Shown here in pieces: positions 1 to 7,964 of a DNA stretch of 9,210 bases (position 1 is its first letter; every line of letters starts with the position of its first letter). The stretch lies in assembly GCA_946480125.1 (NCBI GenBank), contig CAMLIY010000113.1:1-9210 (forward strand). Reading direction: 5' to 3'. The notes below the pieces were generated by a model. It was not told where the DNA came from, searched no databases, and worked only from the letters and a program-made list of their open reading frames with translations. The position numbers were made by a program, and so were the translations under genes. This DNA is from an uncultured Asticcacaulis sp. Lineage in GTDB: Bacteria > Pseudomonadota > Alphaproteobacteria > Caulobacterales > Caulobacteraceae.

Positions 1-1
1 T

Positions 2-75
2 TGGCTGGGGAACTAGGACTCGAACCTAGAATGACGGTACCAAAAACCGGAGTGTTACCATTACACCATTCCCCA
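2..75 (-). tRNA. tRNA-Gln (anticodon TTG), complete with encoded CCA
   Basis: Read on the minus strand this folds as a full cloverleaf of 74 nt. The acceptor stem is TGGGGAA pairing with TTCCCCA, the discriminator base is G, and CCA is encoded. The D stem is GTGT/ACAC with a GG-containing loop. The T arm is CTAGG-TTCGAGT-CCTAG. The anticodon loop TTTTGGT places TTG (plus-strand 41-43) at positions 34-36, so it reads CAA and, by wobble, CAG as glutamine. The weak U1-A72 first pair is a known identity feature of bacterial tRNA-Gln and agrees with the anticodon. One oddity is that the anticodon stem is CCGGT against ACCGT, so the outermost pair (27-43) is a C-U mismatch. The gene is divergent from trhO. 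Confidence 0.96.
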
Positions 76-127
76 GCATATAGCCGGTCCGCCAGCGAAG
101 CATGCCGCCGCGAGAGGCGTGGAGATA

Positions 128-143
128 GCGCAAGGTTTTGCGC
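128..143. repeat. Perfect 6-bp inverted repeat between tRNA-Gln and trhO
   Basis: Arms gcgcaa (128-133) and ttgcgc (138-143) flank a 4-nt spacer. It lies in the 217-bp divergent intergenic region between the tRNA (5' end at 75) and trhO (start 293). It could be a small operator, or a hairpin in a transcript of either gene. There is no T-run typical of a terminator. Its function is unknown; only the symmetry is seen directly. Confidence 0.4.
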
Positions 144-292
144 AAAGCAATCCCCTGTAACAATTTTTTCGTAATGTGGCGGCGCTGTCCAAATATTATT
201 TGTGGATGACTGGCTAAATTCGGCTCCATTTCCGCGAACAACAGAATTCTTCCGGGATTGGCGCATTCCGTAAAATATGATAGGGCGCTGGC

Positions 293-1189
293 ATGTTCGA
301 AACTGCGCAAACCCAGCCTCAGATCGTTATCGCCGCCTTCTACCATTTCTTCGATTTTCCTGATTTCGAAGCCATGCGGATGCCCCTGTATGACCGGCTG
401 AATGCACTGGGCATAAAGGGTTCTTTGCTCATCACAGCCGAGGGCGTCAATTCGACCATGGCCGGCACACGCGAGGCCATCGATACTTTCCTCGCCTATC
501 TGCAAGGCGAGCTGATCGGCGCGCCCGTTACCTGGAAGGAATCCTATGCCGACTATCAGCCCTTCGGCAAGCTGCGTGTCCGGCTGAAAAAGGAAACCAT
601 AGGCATCGGCGAACCCGTGTCGATGAAGCGTTTCGGGCAGTACGTCGCGTCGCGAGACTGGAACGCGCTGATCAGCCGCGACGATGTGGTGATCATCGAT
701 ACGCGCAATGATTACGAGGTCAATCTCGGCACCTTCAAGGGGGCGATCGACCCCAATATTCCCAATTTCAAGCACCTGCCGCAATGGTCACGCGATAACG
801 CCGACATTCTGAAAGGCAAAAAAGTCGCTACCTTCTGCACAGGCGGCATACGCTGCGAGAAATACACCTCATGGCTGATCGATCAGGGCATAGAGGATGT
901 CTACCATCTCAAGGGCGGCATACTGCAATATTTCGAGGACGTGCCGGTCGCGCAATCCTTATGGCAAGGCGAATGCTTTGTTTTTGACGAGCGTATCGCC
1001 GTCGATCACCACTTGCAGCCGTCACAGACCGCCGTGCTCTGCCTGCATTGCGACCATGCCCTGACGGCCGAGGATCAACAGCAGCCGAGCTATATCAAGG
1101 GTACATCCTGCCCGCACTGTAAAGGCGCTTCGCGCCACGCCCACGATCGCCCCCCGACGCAAAAACGTGCCGGCCGCGTCAAATTCTGA
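293..1189 (+). CDS. trhO: tRNA uridine(34) hydroxylase TrhO (rhodanese family, formerly UPF0176/YceA)
   Basis: This 298-aa cytosolic enzyme matches the usual TrhO architecture. An N-terminal alpha/beta domain occupies about residues 10-100 and includes ITAEGVNSTMAG near 48-58. A rhodanese domain follows at about 121-218, with the active-site loop CTGGIRCEK; C182 is the expected catalytic cysteine and C188 lies in the same loop. A C-terminal tail carries two CxxC pairs (CLHC 250-253, CPHC 273-276), which look like a metal- or disulfide-type knuckle. The known family reaction is O2-dependent hydroxylation of U34 to ho5U in tRNAs with a UNN anticodon, an oxidative alternative to the prephenate/Cmo route. 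The ATG at 293 follows AGGG at 282-285 with 7-nt spacing. The gene diverges from a tRNA-Gln gene, although Gln tRNA is not a usual ho5U/cmo5U substrate, so the neighbourhood is probably incidental. It is unlikely to be operonic with sppA, because 121 bp and a promoter-like sequence intervene. Confidence 0.95.
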   Translation: MFETAQTQPQIVIAAFYHFFDFPDFEAMRMPLYDRLNALGIKGSLLITAEGVNSTMAGTREAIDTFLAYLQGELIGAPVTWKESYADYQPFGKLRVRLKKETIGIGEPVSMKRFGQYVASRDWNALISRDDVVIIDTRNDYEVNLGTFKGAIDPNIPNFKHLPQWSRDNADILKGKKVATFCTGGIRCEKYTSWLIDQGIEDVYHLKGGILQYFEDVPVAQSLWQGECFVFDERIAVDHHLQPSQTAVLCLHCDHALTAEDQQQPSYIKGTSCPHCKGASRHAHDRPPTQKRAGRVKF

Positions 1190-1249
1190 TTTTTAACGAT
1201 AATAAAGGCCACATATCCGTATGCCGATCCAATATGACACCGTCTTCAT

Positions 1250-1277
1250 TTGACCTGACCACTTTAAGGATTATGTT
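1250..1277 (+). promoter_or_regulatory. Probable sigma70-type promoter of sppA
   Basis: The -35 hexamer TTGACC (1250-1255, 5 of 6 to consensus) is followed after 16 nt by the -10 hexamer TATGTT (1272-1277, 4 of 6). A transcript starting near 1284 would have a leader of about 27 nt before the ATG at 1311. The leader contains TAGG (1301-1304), 6 nt before the start, as a weak ribosome-binding site. The placement supports independent expression of sppA from trhO. This is a pattern match only. Confidence 0.5.
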
Positions 1278-1310
1278 GGCAGTTGGTATCTGGGGGGCTT
1301 TAGGTTTTAT

Positions 1311-3095
1311 ATGAAACAGTTCTTTATTACGCTGGCCGCAGCTATTGTGGCTCTGCTGATCGTCTTTGTCGCCTTGCCGATCGGTGCGGTCGTCATGATT
1401 GCCTCAGCCTCAAAGCCCAAAGTGCCGGCGTCCGTTGTCCTGTCGCTCGATCTGCGCCAGAAAATGACCGACCAGAGTCGCAATACACCCCTTGCCTTCC
1501 TGACCGGAAAAGGTCTGTCGACCATGGACGTGGTCACGACCCTGCATCATGCGGCGGACGATGCACGCGTCAAGAGCGTCTTCATCCGTCTGCCCGAAGG
1601 CGGGCTGTCGCCTTCCGCCGCCGAGGAAATCCGCAACGCCATCGTCTATGTGCGCCGCGCCAATAAGCCGGTAATCGCCCATAGCCAGGGGCTCTATCCG
1701 GATACCATGGTCGTCGCTTCCTATATGCTGGGCGCCTCGTCCGGTAATTTGTGGATGCAGCCGCATGCGTCCTTCCAGGTGACCGGCATCGCCACCTCGA
1801 CCATGTTCTTGAAGCGCGCCTTCGATAAATATGGCGTCAAGGCCGAATATGAGCAGCGCTATGAGTTCAAGAACGCCGTAAACCCTTATCTTTACAGCGA
1901 TTACACGCCGGCTCACCGCGAAGCGACGCTGGGCTGGATGAACAGCATCTATCATTCGATGATCAATAATGTTGCCGCGGATCGCCGGATTGATGCCGGC
2001 AAGTTGCAAGCCACCCTCGAAGCGGGCCCCTATGGCGCCGAACAGGCCCTGAAGCTCGGCCTGATCGACAAGCTCGGCCAGGTTCAGGACGCAGAGGATG
2101 CCGCAGTGAAGCGCGCCGGCGATGGCGCCAAGCTGATGGATATCGCTGACTACGAACGCACCCTGACGCCCTCCTATTCCGGCGACACTATCGCGGTGAT
2201 CGATGGCGAAGGCGCCATCATGACCGGCCGTGCCGGCAGCGGCGGCGGATTAGGCAGCGAACCGGGCATGATCTCCGATGAGATCGCCGACGCCTTCTAT
2301 AAGGCCGCCAAGGACAAGAGCGTCAAGGCCATCGTCTTCCGCGTCTCGTCGCCCGGCGGTTCGGATACCGCTTCGGAGCAGATCGCCGAAGCCATGCAGG
2401 CCGCCAAGGCCGCCGGCAAGCCAGTCGTGGTCTCCATGGGTGAATATGCCGCGTCTGGCGGCTACTGGGTCTCTTCCGGCGCTTCGTCTATCGTGGCCAA
2501 TCCGAGCACCCTCACCGGCTCGATCGGTGTGTTCGGCGGCAAGTTCGCCATTGGTGACGCCCTGGCGCGTTTTGGCGTCGATAACCGCGACATTTCGGTG
2601 GGCGGCGATTACAGCCAGGCCTTCAGCCAGTCGCAAGGCTTCAGCCCGACGCAGCGCGCCGCCCTCTCCGGCTGGATCGACGAAATCTATAACGGTTTCG
2701 TCACCCACGTCGCTACCGGCCGCAAGCTACCGGAAGCGACCGTGCGCGACATCGCCAAGGGTCGCGTCTGGACCGGCGAACAGGCGCTTAAGCTCAAACT
2801 GGTCGATAAACTGGGCGGGTTCTATGACGCCGTTGATGTCGCCAAGGGCCTGGCCAAGATCGACAGCAAGGCCAATGTGCGACTGGTTGATTATGATACC
2901 GAGCCCGGCCTTTTTGGCGGCGCCAAACAAAGCATCCATATGGGGATGAGCGGCATCAAGGCTCTGTCCTTCCTCGGTTGGGCCATGAGCGACCCGAAGG
3001 CGGAAGCTGTGATGTCTCAAGTTCGTGACGAACGCCTGCGCGAACAAGGCGCCAGCGTCCTGGCCCCGGAAGCCTATCAGGCTTCGGTAAGATAA
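1311..3095 (+). CDS. sppA: Signal peptide peptidase SppA, 67K type (peptidase family S49)
   Basis: This 594-aa membrane-anchored serine protease degrades signal peptides left in the cytoplasmic membrane after secretion. An N-terminal hydrophobic helix (about residues 4-32) serves as the anchor. Two tandem S49 domains follow, as in the long E. coli-type enzymes: an N-terminal one at about 60-265 and a C-terminal one at about 290-510. The family's Ser-Lys dyad is split between the repeats. The general-base lysine is K187 in the FKNAVNPY motif and the nucleophile is S382 in YAASGGYW. The oxyanion/substrate segment SSPGG (346-350) and the TGSIGVFGG strand (402-410) are also intact. Length and motif order are normal for the family, so the enzyme should be active. 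It has its own promoter-like sequence (1250-1277). It ends 37 bp from the stop of the convergent sulfotransferase gene, with no clear terminator hairpin between them. GC is high, in contrast to the convergent accessory genes. Confidence 0.96.
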   Translation: MKQFFITLAAAIVALLIVFVALPIGAVVMIASASKPKVPASVVLSLDLRQKMTDQSRNTPLAFLTGKGLSTMDVVTTLHHAADDARVKSVFIRLPEGGLSPSAAEEIRNAIVYVRRANKPVIAHSQGLYPDTMVVASYMLGASSGNLWMQPHASFQVTGIATSTMFLKRAFDKYGVKAEYEQRYEFKNAVNPYLYSDYTPAHREATLGWMNSIYHSMINNVAADRRIDAGKLQATLEAGPYGAEQALKLGLIDKLGQVQDAEDAAVKRAGDGAKLMDIADYERTLTPSYSGDTIAVIDGEGAIMTGRAGSGGGLGSEPGMISDEIADAFYKAAKDKSVKAIVFRVSSPGGSDTASEQIAEAMQAAKAAGKPVVVSMGEYAASGGYWVSSGASSIVANPSTLTGSIGVFGGKFAIGDALARFGVDNRDISVGGDYSQAFSQSQGFSPTQRAALSGWIDEIYNGFVTHVATGRKLPEATVRDIAKGRVWTGEQALKLKLVDKLGGFYDAVDVAKGLAKIDSKANVRLVDYDTEPGLFGGAKQSIHMGMSGIKALSFLGWAMSDPKAEAVMSQVRDERLREQGASVLAPEAYQASVR

Positions 3096-3132
3096 TAAAA
3101 GCCAACCGATATTATGGGCGGCGGACGCTCAC

Positions 3133-4662
3133 TTAGACATAATAGGCTTTCCGGAACTCTTCTGTAAAAGCTTTGTAAGCCTCTGCTGATCCAATTCGAG
3201 ATGTCGAAATAGGTGATCTCACTTGAGTCATACTGGCTGTTGAAACGGCACGAGTAGACTTATGCGGCTCGAAAACTCCTGGTTCTTCGTCAAGACCTAC
3301 ATGACTGAGAATGCGTCGTATCCCATCTTGTGGCTCAGATACTAGGGCTTCATAAGAGACAGTCATAATCCGGTCAGGGAACATTTGCGTCCAGTGCTCG
3401 TATAGACGGTCTTCAGCACGGAAAAAATCCGCTATATCTTTTGCGGAATAGGTCCAGGGTAGTGTGCCCAATTGTGAGTACAGCCTATAAATGGATAAGG
3501 CGCAGTCTTCTGGCTTACGTCTCAGCCATAGCACCTTCGCTCCGGGTAATGCATGCATAAGCAGCCCCATAAAACTGCCAAGATTCAAGGTTTTGTCGAC
3601 AGCACGGCCACTCTTGCCGAAGAGTTCATCCACCATATGCAGATAGTCGCGGCCAATGTCCCCCCACGGATCTGCACTATTTGACCGGTTCTGGTAAGCG
3701 ACTGCATCTTCAAATGTGAATTCACTTGAAATAGCAGGTTGTCGTGTTTGCTCTGCGGAGTTGTATGCCGCCATGTTATTGAAGGCCGGTTCGCCCGCCG
3801 GCATCAAGGCAACAGGCAACAGGTTCAACTCAGCACCATCACAAACTTCTGAGTGACTTGTCAGAATTTGCTCAACCAGAGTCGTGCCGGAGCGCGGGAA
3901 ACCCGTAACAAAAATTATTCGGCTGCCATCCGCACCAGACAGTTTCAAAGATGTCAGATTCTCTTTTTTGTAACCATTAATCAGGCGCGAAACAAAGTTG
4001 TTCCACAACTTGCCATTCGGCGCGCCACCAGCCTGACGCATTAAAGCTGCCCCACTCGAATAAGCCCAACTGGCTTTTTCACGATCACAGGCATCATCAT
4101 AAGCCTTGCCAAGCGCATAGAATAATTGCGCCCTCACTTCTACGGGCGCACGCCCTACCCTGGGCAGAACTGCTTCCATCTGGGCAAAATCCGGATCGCC
4201 AGCTGCAAATTTCTTCGCCACTGAAAGTGCTAGCCATTGTACAGGTGCGGGTGAAATATCAATCGCACGCCGCAAGAAAGCTTCAGCAGCGTCAAAGTCA
4301 CCCATTCGCGTGGCCGTCATAGCGCGAAAGTGTAGTACAGCCGGATGCGACTGGTCCTTCAACAACAGGCCATCCAGTTGACGCACAGCTTCTTCATGGC
4401 GCCCCATGCGTGACAAGATCATCGCTGTGAAAAATACATGATCTATATCACGCGACATTGTCGCGGTGTAACGAGATGCCGCCTCGAGAGCCAGGCCATA
4501 TTCCCCCAGTTGTACCGCTATATCGGCTACTTCACGCCATTCGTTGCCGGAAGGGGCGCCTACCGCCAAATCTTCACGAATGATGGCCGCTGCTCCACGC
4601 CTATCGAGCGCCTTACTTGCCGCCATTATCAATTGGATACGTGGCTTGGGATGGGAAGTCAT
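3133..4662 (-). CDS. TPR-repeat sulfotransferase family protein (PAPS-dependent type)
   Basis: This is a 509-aa two-part protein with no signal peptide, so it is probably cytosolic. Residues about 1-230 are helical and TPR-like, with repeat cores such as LSRMGRHEEAVRQLDGLL (near 83-100) and ATRMGDFDAAEAFLRRAI. From about 245 a sulfotransferase domain begins. TGFPRSGTT (253-261) is the phosphate-binding loop that in this family contacts the 5'-phosphosulfate of PAPS. VDKTLN (355-360) and WLRRKPEDCALSIYR (379-393) follow, the latter with the conserved Arg and Ser of the 3'-phosphate site. The C-terminus keeps the TASMTQVRSPI-type motif seen in tyrosylprotein-sulfotransferase-like bacterial proteins. 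TPR fronts are usually protein-binding, so a protein or large acceptor is plausible, but the acceptor is unknown. The ATG at 4662 is preferred over one 60 nt upstream because GAGAGG lies 7 nt before it. The gene is 137 bp downstream of the receptor gene on the same strand, beyond a terminator. GC is near 45-50% over much of its 3' half. Confidence 0.9.
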   Translation of the reverse strand: MTSHPKPRIQLIMAASKALDRRGAAAIIREDLAVGAPSGNEWREVADIAVQLGEYGLALEAASRYTATMSRDIDHVFFTAMILSRMGRHEEAVRQLDGLLLKDQSHPAVLHFRAMTATRMGDFDAAEAFLRRAIDISPAPVQWLALSVAKKFAAGDPDFAQMEAVLPRVGRAPVEVRAQLFYALGKAYDDACDREKASWAYSSGAALMRQAGGAPNGKLWNNFVSRLINGYKKENLTSLKLSGADGSRIIFVTGFPRSGTTLVEQILTSHSEVCDGAELNLLPVALMPAGEPAFNNMAAYNSAEQTRQPAISSEFTFEDAVAYQNRSNSADPWGDIGRDYLHMVDELFGKSGRAVDKTLNLGSFMGLLMHALPGAKVLWLRRKPEDCALSIYRLYSQLGTLPWTYSAKDIADFFRAEDRLYEHWTQMFPDRIMTVSYEALVSEPQDGIRRILSHVGLDEEPGVFEPHKSTRAVSTASMTQVRSPISTSRIGSAEAYKAFTEEFRKAYYV

Positions 4663-4698
4663 CGTGATGCCTCTCAACTGTGAGCAATTAATGACAGC

Positions 4699-4727
4699 CT
4701 TATACGCGTGATCTACACGCAAGAAAA
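4699..4727 (-). promoter_or_regulatory. Possible promoter of the sulfotransferase gene
   Basis: A good -10 hexamer TATAAG (minus strand, plus coordinates 4699-4704, 5 of 6 to consensus) lies about 37 nt before the ATG at 4662. The -35 position (TTTTCT, 4722-4727, 17-nt spacing) is poor. A 5-bp inverted repeat, gcgtg/cacgc (4706-4710 and 4716-4720), sits in the spacer and could bind a regulator. A promoter here would explain expression despite the terminator immediately upstream. Weak evidence. Confidence 0.3.
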
Positions 4728-4771
4728 AGCCAAATAAAAAAAATAACGGCGGAAGGATTCCCTTCCGCCGT
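4728..4771 (-). terminator. Rho-independent terminator of the TonB-dependent receptor gene
   Basis: An 11-bp perfect stem (4746-4756 with 4761-4771) encloses a 4-nt loop (4757-4760) and is GC-rich (core CGGCGGAAGG). On the minus strand it is followed at once by TTATTTTTTTTATTTGG, a long U-tract. It starts 28 nt past the receptor stop codon (4800-4802). This is a strong canonical intrinsic terminator for the receptor transcript. Any co-transcription of the downstream sulfotransferase would need read-through. Confidence 0.9.
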
Positions 4772-4799
4772 CATCCAGATAAAGCTTAAAAGCTTAGTC

Positions 4800-7700
4800 T
4801 TAGTATGTGATGTCAAAGCCAACGCGCATGTAACGTGAAGCGTTATAGCTGTAAGGCTCTTGATAGTGAGGATTTGGCGTGAACAGATTGTCTGTGATAT
4901 CGCCCGGTTCACACGAAGCCGCTGGAGATCCAGAGAAGCACTTGTTAAACGTTCCCAGATCGGATGTCATGTCGCGAGACGTAACTTCCTTATCGTCAAA
5001 CAAATTGAAGATATCAGCTCGCAGTACGAGCTTACCCCCCATAATCACCGTGTTCGGCACAGTATAGGAGACGTGCAGATCAATCGTCTTCGTCCAGTCC
5101 GTTTTGCCGCCCTTACCCATTGGAGTCGGGACCGAGGTCGGGCCTCCGCTCGCCGGATAACAGAAGTGCGACACCGCCTGATAACCTGAAGCCGTATTAT
5201 CAGGATCAGGATAGGTACCCAGGCAAGACAGGTAGCCCGGCGAGATAACCTGCAAATTAGCACCGATCAACAAATCAGGCGTGATGGCGTAAGAGCCCCA
5301 CAGCTTGAAAGCATGATCACGGCTGTTCGGCAGATAACCGGTCGCATTTTCCTGCAGGCCTGGATAATCGTAAAGCAGTGTGGAACCGGCATCTTCTTGT
5401 GACGTGCCGTCACCAACGGTCAGAACAGTACCCTCGTAATTGCCGTAGGATTTAGACCAGGTATAGGAGCCTTGCAGACCCCATTTACCGTCAAACGCAC
5501 GCTTGAAGTCGAAGGTAACGGCATCATAGTCGCGCTTTGGCGTTTCAAAGCCGAGATCCGTAAACTTCAATTGCGTCGTACCGTCCGGCAAGGTGTGGAA
5601 GGTATTGATCGTTACCGAATCGCCTGGATTCCAGACGTGGTATTCGTTGGAATATTGACAGGCGCCGTCTTCAAGTTGGGCTGCTGTTGCATGTGCGCTA
5701 CAGTAATCATTGATTTGAGGGGCAAAATCAGTGTCTTCCGAAACACGATCAAGCGAACGGTGGACATAGGTCAGACCCAGAGTCCACATATCGTTGGCAC
5801 GATAGGTGGTGCCAAGCGTGACTTCCGTTTCACGAGTCGCCTTCAGGCCAACGGCCGCTTTTTGTGCCGCCGGCTCCTGAGTGTTATTGCCAAATACGCT
5901 ACAGAAGTTACCGCCATTGACGAGCTTGACGGGTGCACTCTCGACATCACTGTCCGGACATGGCGAGTCACCATAGATGGCGCCATCAGGTGTACCCATA
6001 TCTATGGGCAGACCCGTTGTCGGGTCATAGGTATATCCACCCGCCGGAGCATCATAACCTTCAGCGAAGTAGAGATCTTTGCCGCGGAAGCCCAGGTTCA
6101 TAGCAGGCGGGATAAAGGTTTGGCCATAGGATGCCGTAAAGCGCCAGGCCGAATCCTCGCTCGGGCGCCAGCTTACCCCAAGACGCGGCGCCAGATTACC
6201 CGTGAGATTAAGGAACTGTTCACCCGACAGATTGTTTTCCTTGAAATCATCGTTTCGCAAACCGATTTGCAGGTTCAAGGTCGAGGTTACATCCCAGGAA
6301 TCCTGAATATAGTAAGAAGATGCTTCACCGGAAACGTGGCCTCCCAAACGTTCGTAGATTATATAGCCATAGTCATAGTCCGGGAACAGATAGTAACGGA
6401 TCGGCTGGTCACCCGGTAACCGGGTAACCTTATCCATGCTTACATCCTCGTGGTCAAAACCAAGGCGAAGGTGGTGACGACCTAAGCCTTCGAAACGAAC
6501 ATCCGCATCAGCACGATAGAACTTACGCTCCCAGTTATCGATTGTTGAAGCGGCGCTGTAAGGCTGCAATTTCGAAATGCGATCATAACGCCCCGTATCA
6601 ACGTTATAGGAGACAGCATAAGGCTCACTCGGGTTGCCAGATTCGAAGTCGTTGGTATCTTTGGTATCCCCGTAAGCCGCCGAAATTGTCAGCCAATCGG
6701 TGATGTTGCCGGTATATTTAGCCACCCAGCTTGGGCCACCTGTTTTTTGTACGGCAGGCCCAATGAGATCGCCAATTGCACCATCGGAACCATCTGAACT
6801 AGTACCAGAATACGTATAGCGTTTTTGCTGTTCAGTTGTTGTTGTATCAAAATAGGTTAGTTCTAAATGCTGACCTGGAGTGATATACCAATCAGCTTTG
6901 ATACCGTAGAACGGATCGCTACTCTTGTCTTGCTCCCAATATCCGCCACTAGTGCTTGCGAAAGAAGACTTATTATCATTAAACTGAACTAGGCCATACA
7001 GGAACAACTTATCCTTGACCAAGGCGCCACCGGATTCGACCGAGATCGAATTCAGGTCATCCTTACGATAGTTAATCGGGCTAGTCGTGTCTTCCGTTGC
7101 AAATCTATCGCTACGCAATGCCTGCGGCGCGAAGTTGCCGTGTACAGCAAACATAAAATTATTGGTGCCCGACTTGGTGGTGGCGTTGACTACGCCGCCG
7201 GTAGCGCGGCCGAATTCAGCCGGATAACCCGAGGTCTGGACGTCGATCGTCTTATAGAAGTCGAAAGGCACCTCTGCGCCACCGACAAACGTATCAGGGT
7301 TGGTTACGTTAAGACCGTTGATATAGAAAGCATTTTCGGCGGCCGAGCCACCACCGATTGAGGGCTCGCCAAAAGCTGTCGAATTTACAGTCGTTGGCGC
7401 CAGCAGAGTCACAGCTTCGACGCTGCGGCCGATGGCTTGCTGCGACGTCAAAGTGGTCAGGTCAACAGAGAGCCCGTTAGTTGTCTTGTTAAAGTCCTGG
7501 CGGACGCGCTTACCCTTAACGGTGACAACAGTGGTTGCTTCCGCACCGGTGGTATTCAATGCGTAGGTGTAAGTAACTTGCTGCGAAACAACGACTGAAG
7601 CCGTGCCTTCGTATGTGTCGAATCCATTGGCCGAAACCGAAACATTATACTCACCAGGAGCCAATCCGGTCGCTGTAACTGTGCCACTGGCACTTGTGGT

Positions 7701-7943
7701 CAAAGTCTTTGTAATACCTTGCGCTTGGGAAGTAAGCACTACAGTTGCGCCAGGAACAGCATTTCCACTTGCATCATCAATCGAAATAACAACTGCGCCA
7801 GAGGTATAGTCCTGGGCCTGAGCCACGGCTGGAAGCATGGTGGCGACAGTCGCCAGCAGGGCACCGCCAGCCATCGTCGACAACGCTGCACCGCAGATCG
7901 TCGTCGTGGCCAACAGGCCAGATCGCAAAGATAATTTTTTCAC
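4800..7943 (-). CDS. Oar-like TonB-dependent outer-membrane receptor with carboxypeptidase-regulatory-like domain
   Basis: This 1047-aa receptor begins with a long signal peptide (residues 1-43: KK start, extended hydrophobic core, AVAQA cleavage before QDYTSG). A carboxypeptidase regulatory-like Ig-type domain follows at about 48-130 (PGATVVLTS, LAPGEYNVSVSANGF). A possible TonB-box-like stretch TTVVTVKGKR lies near 137-146. The plug domain spans about 150-262 (YINGLNV, GYPAEFGRATGGVVNATTKSGTN). The rest is a beta-barrel ending in aromatic Y1047 (MRVGFDITY), the usual outer-membrane assembly signal. Family knowledge: such proteins take up large or scarce ligands using the TonB-ExbBD system; the ligand is not evident here. 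The GTG at 7943 is chosen because GGAG precedes it by 6 nt and translation starts exactly at the signal peptide. An upstream ATG (7997) would add 18 residues that do not look like a signal. The mature protein has eight cysteines in four close pairs. The gene is terminated at 4746-4771 and followed by a sulfotransferase gene. Confidence 0.94.
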   Translation of the reverse strand: MKKLSLRSGLLATTTICGAALSTMAGGALLATVATMLPAVAQAQDYTSGAVVISIDDASGNAVPGATVVLTSQAQGITKTLTTSASGTVTATGLAPGEYNVSVSANGFDTYEGTASVVVSQQVTYTYALNTTGAEATTVVTVKGKRVRQDFNKTTNGLSVDLTTLTSQQAIGRSVEAVTLLAPTTVNSTAFGEPSIGGGSAAENAFYINGLNVTNPDTFVGGAEVPFDFYKTIDVQTSGYPAEFGRATGGVVNATTKSGTNNFMFAVHGNFAPQALRSDRFATEDTTSPINYRKDDLNSISVESGGALVKDKLFLYGLVQFNDNKSSFASTSGGYWEQDKSSDPFYGIKADWYITPGQHLELTYFDTTTTEQQKRYTYSGTSSDGSDGAIGDLIGPAVQKTGGPSWVAKYTGNITDWLTISAAYGDTKDTNDFESGNPSEPYAVSYNVDTGRYDRISKLQPYSAASTIDNWERKFYRADADVRFEGLGRHHLRLGFDHEDVSMDKVTRLPGDQPIRYYLFPDYDYGYIIYERLGGHVSGEASSYYIQDSWDVTSTLNLQIGLRNDDFKENNLSGEQFLNLTGNLAPRLGVSWRPSEDSAWRFTASYGQTFIPPAMNLGFRGKDLYFAEGYDAPAGGYTYDPTTGLPIDMGTPDGAIYGDSPCPDSDVESAPVKLVNGGNFCSVFGNNTQEPAAQKAAVGLKATRETEVTLGTTYRANDMWTLGLTYVHRSLDRVSEDTDFAPQINDYCSAHATAAQLEDGACQYSNEYHVWNPGDSVTINTFHTLPDGTTQLKFTDLGFETPKRDYDAVTFDFKRAFDGKWGLQGSYTWSKSYGNYEGTVLTVGDGTSQEDAGSTLLYDYPGLQENATGYLPNSRDHAFKLWGSYAITPDLLIGANLQVISPGYLSCLGTYPDPDNTASGYQAVSHFCYPASGGPTSVPTPMGKGGKTDWTKTIDLHVSYTVPNTVIMGGKLVLRADIFNLFDDKEVTSRDMTSDLGTFNKCFSGSPAASCEPGDITDNLFTPNPHYQEPYSYNASRYMRVGFDITY

Positions 7944-7949
7944 TTGGTT

Positions 7950-7953
7950 CTCC
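7950..7953 (-). promoter_or_regulatory. Ribosome binding site that sets a GTG start for the receptor
   Basis: On the minus strand GGAG lies 6 nt before GTG (7941-7943), reading GGAGAACCAAGTG. This is the best Shine-Dalgarno in the region. It places the start directly before KKLSLRSG, the positive n-region of the signal peptide. Confidence 0.75.
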
Positions 7954-7964
7954 GGGTTACATGA

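Noticed and set aside
2..75. tRNA-Gln as an integration site for the accessory block
   Set aside because: The block starts 3 kb away across trhO and sppA. No duplicate of the tRNA 3' end, integrase or transposase was seen in the window.
26..784. A 252-codon open frame on the minus strand
   Set aside because: It is antisense to trhO and runs into the tRNA-Gln gene. It shows no family motifs, while the opposite strand is an unmistakable TrhO.
5472..6419. A 315-codon plus-strand open frame
   Set aside because: It lies antisense inside the receptor gene, has Arg/Ile/Cys-rich composition without motifs, and is explained as a shadow of the receptor's codon pattern.
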